Positions 39,189 through 47,941 of a stretch of DNA of 64,000 nt are shown here, piece by piece. Made by a program: the position numbers and the translations under genes. Origin of the DNA: Pseudomonas synxantha BG33R (GTDB lineage Bacteria; Pseudomonadota; Gammaproteobacteria; Pseudomonadales; Pseudomonadaceae). A model generated the notes under the pieces. It had not been told where the DNA came from. It did not search any database and worked only from the letters and a program-made list of their open reading frames with translations. Position 1 is the stretch's first letter. Each line of letters begins with the position of its first letter. The DNA lies in the NCBI RefSeq assembly GCF_000263715.2, contig NZ_CM001514.1, positions 4,343,674-4,407,673 on the forward strand, in the 5' to 3' direction.

Positions 39189-39260
39189 TTGTTGCCCGAT
39201 GTGTAGGAGGCCTCAGCAAGGACGCCCTCCCCTAACCTCTTTTGCGACAAGGTGATTTCC

Positions 39261-39812
39261 ATGACGGAACAAGTATCCACAGGCAGGTGCGACTCACCCC
39301 TTCTGCAGGCGTTCGTCGATAATCGACTGATATTGGTGAAGATCGCCGCTCGCATTACCGGGTGCCGTTCCCGTGCCGAAGACGTGGTACAGGACGCCTA
39401 CTTCCGATTGCAGTCGGCGCCGACAATTACTTCATCGTTCAAGGCCCAACTGAGTTACCTGTTCCAGATCGTGCGTAACCTGGCGATCGATCATTACCGC
39501 AAGCAGGCCCTGGAGCTCAAATACTCCGGGACCGAAGAGGAAGGCTTGAATGTGGTCATTCACGGCGCTTCACCGGAAACCTCCCATATCAATTTCAACA
39601 CCCTGGAAAACATCGCCGACGCCCTGACGGAACTGCCCCAGCGCACCCGCTATGCGTTCGAGATGTACCGCCTGCATGGCGTGCCGCAAAAGGATATCGC
39701 CAAGGAGTTGGGGGTTTCGCCGACATTGGTGAACTTCATGATTCGCGATGCGCTGGTGCATTGCCGCAAGGTGTCGGGAAGCCACAGCGATACGTTTGCA
39801 CGCAGGGTTTGA
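39261..39812 (+). CDS. pvdS: Extracytoplasmic-function sigma factor PvdS
   Basis: This 183-aa iron-starvation sigma factor directs RNA polymerase to pyoverdine promoters. Region 2 is visible in RAEDVVQDAYFRLQSA and QLSYLFQIVRNLAIDHYRK; region 4 in LTELPQRTRYAFEMYRLHG, QKDIAKELGVSPTLVNFMI and RDALVHCRK. The frame could begin with GTG at 39252, but the ATG at 39261 follows AAGGTG at 6-bp spacing. It is divergent from pvdG. Two likely PvdS boxes (pvdG and pvdH) are in this window. Confidence 0.95.
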   Translation: MTEQVSTGRCDSPLLQAFVDNRLILVKIAARITGCRSRAEDVVQDAYFRLQSAPTITSSFKAQLSYLFQIVRNLAIDHYRKQALELKYSGTEEEGLNVVIHGASPETSHINFNTLENIADALTELPQRTRYAFEMYRLHGVPQKDIAKELGVSPTLVNFMIRDALVHCRKVSGSHSDTFARRV

Positions 39813-39829
39813 GCGCGGCAGAAACAAAC

Positions 39830-39929
39830 TGTAGGAGCGAGCTTGCTCGCGAAAAACACACAGGCGCCGCGTTCATTCAGGAAGCCTGCGTTATCGTTGA
39901 CATTTTTCGCGAGCAAGCTCGCTCCTACA
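39830..39929. repeat. REPIN (GTAGGAGCGAGCTTGCTCGC class)
   Basis: Left arm TGTAGGAGCGAGCTTGCTCG and its exact complement ending at 39929 enclose 45 bp. It lies between the convergent pvdS and solute-binding protein genes. Confidence 0.9.
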
Positions 39930-39956
39930 CAGGCAGTTTATTTTGCCTCTTCGGTC

Positions 39957-40745
39957 TCAAGGCACTGGCGTCAGATCAATACGATACGGCTCGAAAATCT
40001 TCAGCATCTGCCCATTGTCCCGCAAGCCCTTGAGCAATGCGGAAAACGCCTCTGCCGTGATCGGTGCCTTGGGCCGCAGCAACGCGTAATGGTGATACAC
40101 CTGGTCAATGCGCTCGGACACCAGAAATTGCCTGGCCATGTCCACATTGCGCACCAGAAAATCACTCAGGTACGAACGCGTCACCAAGGCAATATCGGCC
40201 CGCCCACGCGCGACCATCAGCAGGTTGCTGTCATGGGAATAGGTCAAGGTGGCGTTGAAGTGCTGGGCCATGTTCCTGGGGTCGGGGTTGAAGCCCGCAA
40301 AGGCGTAGTGATAGCCGCTGAAGACTGCCAGGCGCTTGCCGGCAAGGTCGGCAAAATAGCTTTCGTCGCGACCTGGCTGACGTTGGGCGACGAAGATTTC
40401 TGCGTCTTCCAGGCCCATGTCGACGCTGGTATGGGCAATATCCCGCCAGCCCCAGGACGGATTCTCGAAAATCGCCATGTCGACCCGGCCTTGCTCGAAA
40501 TCGCGGAAACGCCGGGGAATAGATGTGGGTACCAAGACAAACTGGTAGTCGGTTTGCGCAGCGTTCAGGGCCTCGATCAATTGCGGCAGCAAACCGGTGT
40601 CGGCACCTTGTTCAGGACGTACGGTGTAAGGCGGAAAGTGCGCCGCGCCGATCCTCACCAATTGCGCAGCGCCCGCCTGCGTCCACACGGCGCTGCCCAG
40701 TGCCCATAATGCAAGTCCTGCAGCCAGCCGCCATGGCGAAAACAT
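39957..40745 (-). CDS. Periplasmic solute-binding protein, SBP_bac_3-like
   Basis: This 262-aa protein has a signal peptide (MFSPWRLAAGLALWALGSAVWTQAGAAQ) followed by an extracellular amino-acid-binding-type domain. Visible parts are RIGAAHFPPYTVR, GLLPQLIEAL, the FEQGRVDMAIFENP segment and LAGKRLAVFSGYHYAF. No permease or ATPase genes adjoin it, so it may be a stand-alone binding protein or a signal-sensing relative. The frame extends to a TTG at 40808, but the start at 40745 places the signal peptide correctly; no good ribosome-binding site supports either. The ligand is unknown. Confidence 0.75.
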   Translation of the reverse strand: MFSPWRLAAGLALWALGSAVWTQAGAAQLVRIGAAHFPPYTVRPEQGADTGLLPQLIEALNAAQTDYQFVLVPTSIPRRFRDFEQGRVDMAIFENPSWGWRDIAHTSVDMGLEDAEIFVAQRQPGRDESYFADLAGKRLAVFSGYHYAFAGFNPDPRNMAQHFNATLTYSHDSNLLMVARGRADIALVTRSYLSDFLVRNVDMARQFLVSERIDQVYHHYALLRPKAPITAEAFSALLKGLRDNGQMLKIFEPYRIDLTPVP

Positions 40746-40837
40746 CGAGGCACACACCGTTGAATATTCTGATGGCGCTAAGCTAGGCGTTTTTATCGGG
40801 GGAGACAACGTTCGCCCTCAAATTAATAGCGTGCACC

Positions 40838-41461
40838 TCAATCCGCCTTTAACACCATCAGCAGGGCCTCTTCGGCCAATTCTTCAAGGGTCAGGCTGCC
40901 CTGGGTACGGAACCAGGTAGTGGTCCAGGACAACGCGCCCGTCAGGAAACGCCGAGTAATAAACACGTCACCGCGGATATACCCGGCGGTCTTGGCCTCA
41001 CCCAATACCTGCAACCAGATATCTTCATAAACGTCGCGCAAGGCCAGCACCTGGGCCTGGCCCTCGGCCGACAGCGAACGCCATTCGTAGACCAGCACCG
41101 CCATGGCCTCGCCGCTGCCGCCCATGATCGACTGCAACTCGCAGCGAATCAGCGCCAGCACACGCTCGCGTACAGTGCTCGCCTCTTCCAGCGCGGCGCG
41201 CATCATTGCGGTGTTGTAGTGGATGGTTTCTTCCATCACCGCCCGCAGAATCTCGTCCTTGCTCTTGAAATGATGAAAGATGCTGCCCGACTGTATGCCC
41301 ACGGCGCTGGCAAGGTCACGCACGGTAGTGCGCTCAAAACCCTTGTTGCGAAACAGGTGAGCCGCGGTTTGCAGCAATTTGCCCCGGGCGCTCTCGGGGT
41401 CGGTCAATCGGCCACCGGCGACCATGGCGCGCATCACCCCCAGGGCTTTGTGCTCATCCAT
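40838..41461 (-). CDS. atuR: TetR-family repressor AtuR
   Basis: This 207-aa regulator has an N-terminal TetR helix-turn-helix, GKLLQTAAHLFRNKGFERTT and VRDLASAVGIQSGSIFHHFK, and a C-terminal ligand domain (LSWTTTWFRTQGSLTLEELA). It is divergent from atuA, with two strong inverted repeats between, matching the reported arrangement in which P. aeruginosa AtuR represses the atu genes through two inverted repeats. The frame extends to 41683 across the operators, but the ATG at 41461 follows AAGGAG at 6 bp. Confidence 0.92.
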   Translation of the reverse strand: MDEHKALGVMRAMVAGGRLTDPESARGKLLQTAAHLFRNKGFERTTVRDLASAVGIQSGSIFHHFKSKDEILRAVMEETIHYNTAMMRAALEEASTVRERVLALIRCELQSIMGGSGEAMAVLVYEWRSLSAEGQAQVLALRDVYEDIWLQVLGEAKTAGYIRGDVFITRRFLTGALSWTTTWFRTQGSLTLEELAEEALLMVLKAD

Positions 41462-41517
41462 GCTGCTCTCCTTCACTTGTGCTGACATCTTGGGCGGCAA
41501 TTTAGGCCGTGGCCGCC

Positions 41518-41579
41518 ACCCAAGCAAGCGCTTGGGTAAAACTTGTGCGCACAGTTTACAAACCAAGCGCTTGCTTGGT
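41518..41579. promoter_or_regulatory. Paired AtuR operators in mirrored orientation
   Basis: Site 1 (41518-41537) has 8-bp arms ACCCAAGC/GCTTGGGT around AAGC. Site 2 (41562-41579) has arms ACCAAGC/GCTTGGT around GCTT. The 16-bp cores CCAAGCAAGCGCTTGG and CCAAGCGCTTGCTTGG are exact reverse complements. Centres are 43 bp apart, about four helical turns, so both face one side of the DNA. Confidence 0.85.
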
Positions 41580-41614
41580 AGTCTCGACACCAGCCCCTGG
41601 AGGACGGATTTCTC

Positions 41615-43393
41615 ATGAGCAAAACGGTTCGTATCGGCTGCGCCAGCGCCTTCTGGGGCGACACCTGCACGGCGGCCGCTCAATTAGTGCACGGCGGCGC
41701 CCTGGATTACCTGGTGTTCGACTACCTGGCGGAAGTCACCATGTCGATTCTCGCCGGAGCACGCATGAAAGACCCCAAAGCCGGTTACGCCACGGACTTT
41801 GTCGAGGTCCTCACGCCCTTGCTGGCGGATCTCCAACGCCAGGGCATCCGCGTGATCAGCAATGCCGGCGGCATCAACCCCCAGGCCTGCGCCGCCGCCC
41901 TGCAAGCGGCCTGCGACCAAGCCGGCATTGCGCTGAAAATCGCGGTGCTGCTCGGCGATGACCTGCACCCCCAACTCAAACACCTGCCCAACGTCACCGA
42001 CATGTTCAATGGCGCCCCGCTGCCACCTTTGTGCGTGTCCGCCAATGCCTACCTCGGCGCGCCGGGGATTGCCCAGGCCCTGGGGCTCGGCGCCGATATC
42101 GTCATCACCGGCCGGGTAGTCGACAGCGCGGTGGTCAGCGCGGCCCTGGTGCATGAGTTCAACTGGTCATGGCAGGACTACGATCATCTGGCCCAGGCCG
42201 CCCTGGCTGGGCATATCATCGAATGCGGTGCCCAGTGCACCGGCGGCAACTTCACCGATTGGCGCGACGTACCGGACTACGAGCACATCGGCTTCCCCAT
42301 CGTCGAAGTCAGCGCCGACGGCCAGTTCACCGTCAACAAAGTCGAAGGCAGCGGCGGCCTGATCAGTGAACTCAGCGTGGCCGAACAGCTGCTGTATGAA
42401 ATCGCTGATCCGCGCGCCTATCTGCTGCCGGATGTGATCTGCGATTTCAGCCAGGTCAAGTTGCAGCAGCAAGGCAAGCATTCAGTGCGTGTGCACGGCG
42501 CCAAGGGGCTACCACCCACCGATCGGTACAAGGTCAGCGCCACCTATCCTGATGGTTTCCGCTGTACCGCCAGTTGTCTGCTTGCCGGGATCGACGCGGT
42601 GGCCAAGGCCGAGCGGGTCAGCCAGGCGATCATCAACAAGACCGAGCAACTGTTCAACCAACGCGGTTGGGCGCCCTACACCGACGTGAACATTGAGCTG
42701 CTGGGCAGCGAAGCCACCTACGGCGCCCATGCCCGGCGTGAGGATTGCCGCGAAGTGGTGATGAAACTGGCCGTGAGGCACCCGAGCAAACAGGCCCTGG
42801 TGCTGTTCGCCCGCGAGATCGCGCAAGCGGCCACGGGCATGGCACCGGGGCTCACCGGCATCGTCGGCGGGCGGCCGACGGTCTACCCGTTGATTCGGCT
42901 GTTTTCGTTCCTGATCGACAAGGCGGCCTGTGCAGTGAGCGTCGATTATCAAGGCCAACGCCACGCCGTCGAGCTGCCCGCCGCGCTCCCCCTACGCACG
43001 CCCGCTGCCCCCATCGAACCGCCCAAACCCCAAGGCCGCGCCGACGCCAGCGTGCCCCTGGTAAAACTCGCCGTGGCGCGCTCCGGTGACAAGGGCAACC
43101 ACAGCAATATCGGCGTGATCGCCCGCCACCCCGACTACCTGCCATGGATCGCCGAAACGCTGACCCGGGAGGTGATCGTCGACTGGATGAGCCACGTGCT
43201 CGACCCCCTTCACGGCCGCGTCGAGCGCTGGTATCTGCCCGGCAGCCACAGCCTGAATTTCCTGCTGGAAAATGCCCTGGGCGGCGGCGGTATCGCCAGC
43301 CTGCGCATCGACCCCCAAGGCAAAGCCTTTGCCCAGCAACTGCTGGAAATCCCCATCGCCGTGCCGCAACACATTGCCGACCAACTCACCTAA
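41615..43393 (+). CDS. atuA: Acyclic terpene utilisation protein AtuA
   Basis: This 592-aa protein belongs to the AtuA (DUF1446) family, needed for growth on citronellol/geraniol in pseudomonads; its exact reaction is not established. Family stretches are [65 protein letters not shown] and [20 protein letters not shown]. The last segment starts a C-terminal domain of about 100 residues. ATG 41615 follows GGAGG. It is the first gene of the atuABCDEF run and lies just downstream of the AtuR operators. Confidence 0.93.
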   Translation: MSKTVRIGCASAFWGDTCTAAAQLVHGGALDYLVFDYLAEVTMSILAGARMKDPKAGYATDFVEVLTPLLADLQRQGIRVISNAGGINPQACAAALQAACDQAGIALKIAVLLGDDLHPQLKHLPNVTDMFNGAPLPPLCVSANAYLGAPGIAQALGLGADIVITGRVVDSAVVSAALVHEFNWSWQDYDHLAQAALAGHIIECGAQCTGGNFTDWRDVPDYEHIGFPIVEVSADGQFTVNKVEGSGGLISELSVAEQLLYEIADPRAYLLPDVICDFSQVKLQQQGKHSVRVHGAKGLPPTDRYKVSATYPDGFRCTASCLLAGIDAVAKAERVSQAIINKTEQLFNQRGWAPYTDVNIELLGSEATYGAHARREDCREVVMKLAVRHPSKQALVLFAREIAQAATGMAPGLTGIVGGRPTVYPLIRLFSFLIDKAACAVSVDYQGQRHAVELPAALPLRTPAAPIEPPKPQGRADASVPLVKLAVARSGDKGNHSNIGVIARHPDYLPWIAETLTREVIVDWMSHVLDPLHGRVERWYLPGSHSLNFLLENALGGGGIASLRIDPQGKAFAQQLLEIPIAVPQHIADQLT

Positions 43394-43405
43394 AGGACCG
43401 TTGCC

Positions 43406-44278
43406 GTGGCCTTCGACTCGATCTTCAAAGCCGACCTGTTCCAGGGGCAAACCGTGATTGTCACCGGAGGCGGCAGTGGCATTGGCCGCTGCACCGCCCA
43501 TGAGCTGGCGGCCCTGGGCGCTCGCGTGATCCTGGTGGGCCGCAAGGCGGAAAAGCTGCAGAAGGTCGCAGCGGAAATTGCCGAAGATGGCGGCGTCACC
43601 CATTGGCATGTCTGTGATATTCGTGATGAAGAAGCGGTGAAAGCGCTGGTCACGCAGATCCTGCACGACCATGGCCCCATCCATGGCCTGGTCAATAACG
43701 CCGGCGGCCAATACCCCTCGCCCCTGGCCGCCATCAACCAAAAGGGCTTTGAAACCGTACTGCGCACCAACCTGGTGGGTGGTTTCCTGGTGGCGCGGGA
43801 AGTGTTCAACCAGTCGATGAGCAAGCACGGTGGATCAATCGTCAACATGCTCGCCGACATGTGGGGCGGTATGCCCGGCATGGGCCATTCCGGCGCAGCG
43901 CGGGCGGGCATGGATAATTTCACCAAGACCGCCGCGTTTGAATGGGGCTATGCCGGGGTGCGCGTCAACGCCGTGGCGCCCGGCTGGATTGCCTCCAGCG
44001 GCATGGACACCTATGAAGGCGCGTTCAAGGCCGTGATCCCCACCTTGCGCGAGCATGTGCCGCTCAAACGCATCGGCACCGAGTCGGAAGTCAGCGCGGC
44101 CATCGTTTTTCTACTCAGCCCGGCCGCGGCCTTTGTCAGCGGCAGCACGCTGCGCATCGACGGTGCCGCCAGCCTGGGCAGTCGGGCATGGCCGCTGCAC
44201 AAGGCGCAGGCGCCGAGCCAACCCTTCAATGGGTTCCACCGCGCCTATCTGCCGGATGTGCTCAAGACGGAGCAATAA
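43406..44278 (+). CDS. atuB: Short-chain dehydrogenase AtuB
   Basis: This 290-aa classical SDR has the NAD(P) motif VTGGGSGIGR (about 19-28), the NNAGG segment (VNNAGGQYPS), and a late VAPGWIASSGMD. At the usual YxxxK position the sequence near HSGAARAGMDNFTK lacks the catalytic Tyr, as in trans-2-enoyl-CoA reductase-like SDRs. A role in terpene-CoA redox steps is inferred from cluster position. The start is GTG at 43406, 12 bp after atuA, with AAGGA upstream. Confidence 0.88.
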   Translation: MAFDSIFKADLFQGQTVIVTGGGSGIGRCTAHELAALGARVILVGRKAEKLQKVAAEIAEDGGVTHWHVCDIRDEEAVKALVTQILHDHGPIHGLVNNAGGQYPSPLAAINQKGFETVLRTNLVGGFLVAREVFNQSMSKHGGSIVNMLADMWGGMPGMGHSGAARAGMDNFTKTAAFEWGYAGVRVNAVAPGWIASSGMDTYEGAFKAVIPTLREHVPLKRIGTESEVSAAIVFLLSPAAAFVSGSTLRIDGAASLGSRAWPLHKAQAPSQPFNGFHRAYLPDVLKTEQ

Positions 44279-44282
44279 CACG

Positions 44283-45899
44283 ATGCCGACGATTGAAACC
44301 CTGGTCGATCCCCACAGCCCACAGTTCGCACAGAATCGCGCCGCCATGCTGGCCGCCATTGCCCAGTTGCATCAACTGGAACACAACCTGCTGGCCAAGG
44401 CTGAGGAGGCCAGGCCCAAGTTCGACAAGCGCGGCCAATTGCTGCCCCGCGAGCGCCTCAACCTGCTGCTCGACCCGGGCGCGCCGTTTCTGGAACTGGC
44501 CAGCCTGGCCGGCTACAAACTCCACGACGACAAGGACGGCAGCGCCGCCGGTGGCGGGCTGATCGCCGGCATCGGCTATGTCAGCGGCGTGCGTATGTTG
44601 GTGGTGGCCAACAACAGCGCGATCAAGGGCGGTACCATTTCCCCCTCGGGCCTGAAGAAATCCCTGCGCCTGCAACAGATCGCCATGGAAAACAAACTGC
44701 CGGTGGTGACCCTCGCCGAAAGCGGCGGCGCCAACCTCAATTATGCCGCCGAGATTTTCGTCGAAGGTGCACGCAGCTTTGCCAACCAGGCGCGCATGTC
44801 GGCGATGGGCCTGCCGCAAATCACCGTGGTGCATGGCTCGGCCACGGCAGGCGGTGCGTATCAGCCGGGCTTGTCGGATTACGTGGTGGTGGTGCGCGGC
44901 AAGGCGAAGCTGTTCCTTGCCGGGCCACCGCTGCTCAAGGCCGCCACCGGCGAAGTCGCCAGCGACGAAGATTTGGGCGGTGCGCAGATGCACGCGCAAA
45001 CCGCCGGCACCGCTGAATACCTGGCGGAAAATGATGCCGATGGCGTGCGTATCGTGCGAGAAATTGCCGGCCTGCTGCCGTGGAATGACCGGCAGCCGCC
45101 AGCGGTAAAAAACGCCTATACCGAGCCGCTGTACCCCATCGACGAGTTGCTGGGGCTGATCCCCGACGACCCGAAAAAGCCCTACGACGTGCGCGAAATC
45201 CTCGCGCGCCTGGCCGACGCCTCTCATTTCCTGGAGTTCAAAAACGAGTTCGACGCCCATACCGTCTGCGGCCATCTGCATATCCAGGGCCGCGCCGTTG
45301 GTGTGATCGGCAACAACGGCCCCATCACGCCGAAGGGCGCAAGCAAGGCCGCGCAGTTTATCCAGCTGTGTGATCAGAGCCGTACGCCGCTGCTGTTCCT
45401 GCACAACACCACCGGTTTCATGGTCGGCACCGAGTCCGAACAGCAAGGGGTGATCAAGCACGGTGCAAAGATGATTCAGGCGGTGGCCAACGCCCGCGTG
45501 CCTAAACTCACGGTGGTGGTCGGTGGCTCCTACGGTGCCGGTAACTATGCGATGTGCGGGCGCGGCCTTGACCCCCGCTTTATCTTCGCCTGGCCCAACA
45601 GCCGCACAGCGGTCATGGGCGGCGCGCAAGCCGGCAAGGTGCTGCGCATCGTCACCGAGGCCAAGCAGTTGAAGGACGGCCTGGTGCCCGACCCAAAGGT
45701 GCTGGACATGCTCGAACAGGTCACCGCGCAGAAGCTCGACAGCCAGTCCACCGCGCTCTACGGCAGCGCCAATCTGTGGGATGACGGGTTGATCGATCCA
45801 CGGGATACCCGCACCTTGCTTGGGTTCCTGCTGGATATTTGCCATGAGGCTGAACTAAGGCAACTGCAACCGAACAGCTTTGGTGTGGCGCGATTCTAA
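44283..45899 (+). CDS. atuC: Geranyl-CoA carboxylase beta subunit AtuC
   Basis: This 538-aa carboxyltransferase subunit works with AtuF to carboxylate cis-geranyl-CoA. Carboxyltransferase features are the N-half segment RERLNLLLDPGAPFLELASL, the oxyanion-hole region ESGGANLNYAAE, and the C-half FLHNTTGFMVGTESEQ, GGSYGAGNYAMCGR and FAWPNSRTAVMGG. The frame is open to 44055, but the ATG at 44283, 4 bp after atuB, gives the same length as the P. aeruginosa protein. Assignment as geranyl- rather than methylcrotonyl-CoA carboxylase rests on neighbours. Confidence 0.92.
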   Translation: MPTIETLVDPHSPQFAQNRAAMLAAIAQLHQLEHNLLAKAEEARPKFDKRGQLLPRERLNLLLDPGAPFLELASLAGYKLHDDKDGSAAGGGLIAGIGYVSGVRMLVVANNSAIKGGTISPSGLKKSLRLQQIAMENKLPVVTLAESGGANLNYAAEIFVEGARSFANQARMSAMGLPQITVVHGSATAGGAYQPGLSDYVVVVRGKAKLFLAGPPLLKAATGEVASDEDLGGAQMHAQTAGTAEYLAENDADGVRIVREIAGLLPWNDRQPPAVKNAYTEPLYPIDELLGLIPDDPKKPYDVREILARLADASHFLEFKNEFDAHTVCGHLHIQGRAVGVIGNNGPITPKGASKAAQFIQLCDQSRTPLLFLHNTTGFMVGTESEQQGVIKHGAKMIQAVANARVPKLTVVVGGSYGAGNYAMCGRGLDPRFIFAWPNSRTAVMGGAQAGKVLRIVTEAKQLKDGLVPDPKVLDMLEQVTAQKLDSQSTALYGSANLWDDGLIDPRDTRTLLGFLLDICHEAELRQLQPNSFGVARF

Positions 45900-45906
45900 T
45901 CAGGAG

Positions 45907-45914
45907 AACAATAA
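45907..45914 (+). promoter_or_regulatory. Candidate Hfq/Crc motif at the atuD start
   Basis: AACAATAA (AAnAAnAA pattern) lies between the AGGAG ribosome-binding site and the atuD ATG at 45917. Binding there would block initiation when better carbon sources are present. Confidence 0.45.
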
Positions 45915-45916
45915 AA

Positions 45917-47074
45917 ATGATCTTCACCCAGGAACATCAGGAACTGCGCCGCACCGTGCGCACCTTCGTCGACCGCGAGATCAACCCCCATGTCGACGAG
46001 TGGGAAAAAGCCGGGCGCTTTCCCATCCACGAAATCTTCCGCAAGGCCGGCGAGCTGGGCCTGCTGGGCATTTCCAAGCCGGAGCAGTTCGGCGGCATGG
46101 GCCTGGATTACAGCTACTCCATCGTCGCCGCCGAAGAATTCGGCAGCATCCGCTGTGGTGGCATCCCCATGTCCATCGGCGTGCAGACCGACATGTGCAC
46201 CCCGGCCCTGGCCCGCTTCGGCTCCGATGAATTGCGCGAGGAGTTCCTGCGCCCGGCCATCAGCGGTGAACAGGTCGGCTGCATCGGCGTGTCGGAAACC
46301 GGCGCCGGCTCCGACGTGGCCGGGCTCAAGACCCATGCGCGTAAAGACGGCGACGACTATGTGATCAACGGCAGCAAGATGTGGATCACCAACTCGCCCA
46401 GCGCCGACTTTATCTGCCTGCTCGCCAACACCTCCGATGACAAGCCGCATATCAACAAGTCGCTGATCATGGTGCCGATGAACACGCCGGGCATCAGCGT
46501 CAGCCCGCCCCTGGAAAAGCTCGGCATGCACAGCTCCGAAACCGCCCAGGTGTTCTTCGACGGCGTGCGTGTGCCGCAGCGCAACCGCATCGGCCATGAA
46601 GGCGCAGGCTTCATGATGCAGATGCTGCAGTTCCAGGAAGAACGCCTGTTTGGCGCGGCCAATATGATCAAGGGCCTGGAGTACTGCATCGACAGCACCA
46701 TCGAATACTGCAAAGAGCGCCAGACCTTCGGCAAGGCGCTGATCGACAACCAGGTGATCCACTTCCGCCTGGCCGAACTGGCCACCGAAATCGAGTGTCT
46801 GCGTGCGTTGGTCTACCAGGCTACCGAGCAGTACATCAAGGGCCAGGATGTGACTCGCCTGGCGTCCATGGCCAAGCTGAAGGCCGGACGCCTGGGCCGT
46901 GAGGTCAGCGACAGTTGCCTGCAATATTGGGGCGGCATGGGCTTCATGTGGGACAACCCGGTGGCCCGCGCCTACCGCGACGTGCGCCTGGTATCGATTG
47001 GCGGCGGTGCCGACGAAATCATGCTGGGCATCATCTGCAAACTGATGGGCACCCTGCCCGGTAAAAAGCCATGA
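45917..47074 (+). CDS. atuD: Citronellyl-CoA dehydrogenase AtuD
   Basis: This 385-aa FAD acyl-CoA dehydrogenase introduces the double bond into citronellyl-CoA. The acyl-CoA dehydrogenase signatures are CIGVSETGAGSDVAGLKT (FAD/substrate region), MWITNSPSAD, RQTFGKALIDNQVI, and CLQYWGGMGFMWDNPVARA followed by RDVRLVSIGGGADEIM. The catalytic base is expected in this C-terminal GGGADE region or the helix before it. The length is typical. It overlaps atuE by 4 bp (ATGA). Confidence 0.93.
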   Translation: MIFTQEHQELRRTVRTFVDREINPHVDEWEKAGRFPIHEIFRKAGELGLLGISKPEQFGGMGLDYSYSIVAAEEFGSIRCGGIPMSIGVQTDMCTPALARFGSDELREEFLRPAISGEQVGCIGVSETGAGSDVAGLKTHARKDGDDYVINGSKMWITNSPSADFICLLANTSDDKPHINKSLIMVPMNTPGISVSPPLEKLGMHSSETAQVFFDGVRVPQRNRIGHEGAGFMMQMLQFQEERLFGAANMIKGLEYCIDSTIEYCKERQTFGKALIDNQVIHFRLAELATEIECLRALVYQATEQYIKGQDVTRLASMAKLKAGRLGREVSDSCLQYWGGMGFMWDNPVARAYRDVRLVSIGGGADEIMLGIICKLMGTLPGKKP

Positions 47075-47832
47075 GTACCCTGCTGCTGGAAGCCCATAAC
47101 GGCGTGCTGCATATCACCCTCAACCGGCCAGAATGCCGCAATGCAATGAGCCTGGCCATGGTCAAGGAACTGCGTACAGTACTGGCGCAATTGGACAGCC
47201 AGGTACGCGCCGTGGTGATCAGCGGTGCGGGCGGACATTTCTGCGCCGGTGCCGATGTGAAGGACCTGGTCGGCGCGGGGGATCAGTTACACACGTTGAA
47301 CCGCACGTTTGGCACCTTGCTGCAAGAGGTGCAAGCGCTGCCGCAGGTGGTGATCGCAGTGCTGCAAGGCGCGGTGCTGGGCGGTGGGTTTGGGTTGGCC
47401 TGTGTGAGCGATGTTGCGATCGCCGAACACAAGGCGCAGTTCGGCTTGCCGGAGACCAGCCTGGGGTTGTTGCCGGCGCAGATTGCGCCGTTTGTGGTCA
47501 AGCGCATCGGCTTGACCCAGGCAGGGCGGCTGGCGCTGACGGCGGCGCGGTTTGATGGGATCGAGGCTGGCCGTTTGGGCGTGGTGCATTTTGTCGAGCA
47601 CGATGCCCAGGCACTGGCGCAGCGGCTGGATGAAGTGCTGGGGCAGGTATTGCAGTGCGCGCCGGGGGCCAATGCGCGAACCAAATCCCTGTTGCTGGCA
47701 AGCGTGGATGAGCCGCTTGATGCAGTACTGGACCGCGGGGCGCAGTGGTTTGCCGAGGCGGTGGCGAGCGAGGAAGGGATTGAGGGGACGCAGGCGTTTG
47801 TGCAGAAGCGAAAGCCGGGTTGGTCTCGATGA
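47071..47832 (+). CDS. atuE: Isohexenylglutaconyl-CoA hydratase AtuE
   Basis: This 253-aa enoyl-CoA hydratase/isomerase-family enzyme hydrates isohexenylglutaconyl-CoA, the product of geranyl-CoA carboxylase. Crotonase features are ITLNRPECRNAMS, the oxyanion-hole segment SGAGGHFCAGADVKDL, the second loop AVLQGAVLGGGFGLACVSD, and FGLPETSLGLLPAQIAPFV. The start codon overlaps the atuD stop. The gene is followed by a REPIN before atuF. Confidence 0.92.
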   Translation: MSTLLLEAHNGVLHITLNRPECRNAMSLAMVKELRTVLAQLDSQVRAVVISGAGGHFCAGADVKDLVGAGDQLHTLNRTFGTLLQEVQALPQVVIAVLQGAVLGGGFGLACVSDVAIAEHKAQFGLPETSLGLLPAQIAPFVVKRIGLTQAGRLALTAARFDGIEAGRLGVVHFVEHDAQALAQRLDEVLGQVLQCAPGANARTKSLLLASVDEPLDAVLDRGAQWFAEAVASEEGIEGTQAFVQKRKPGWSR

Positions 47833-47833
47833 C

Positions 47834-47907
47834 GCCATCGCAGGCAAGCCAGCTCCCACAGGGGAACACATTTCAAATGTGGGAGCTGGCTTGCCTGCGA
47901 AGAGGCC
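47834..47907. repeat. REPIN inside the atu operon
   Basis: Arms GCCATCGCAGGCAAGCCAGC... (from 47834) and ATGTGGGAGCTGGCTTGCCT... (to about 47907) fill nearly all of the 109-bp atuE-atuF gap. It may uncouple atuF levels from the upstream genes. Confidence 0.9.
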
Positions 47908-47941
47908 CCAACACACGCCACATCCAGTAAGGGATAACCCA

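Noticed and set aside
44262..45845. 527-aa minus-strand frame opposite atuC
   Set aside because: It mirrors the atuC coding sequence in a GC-rich genome. atuC has full carboxyltransferase motifs and the antisense product has none.
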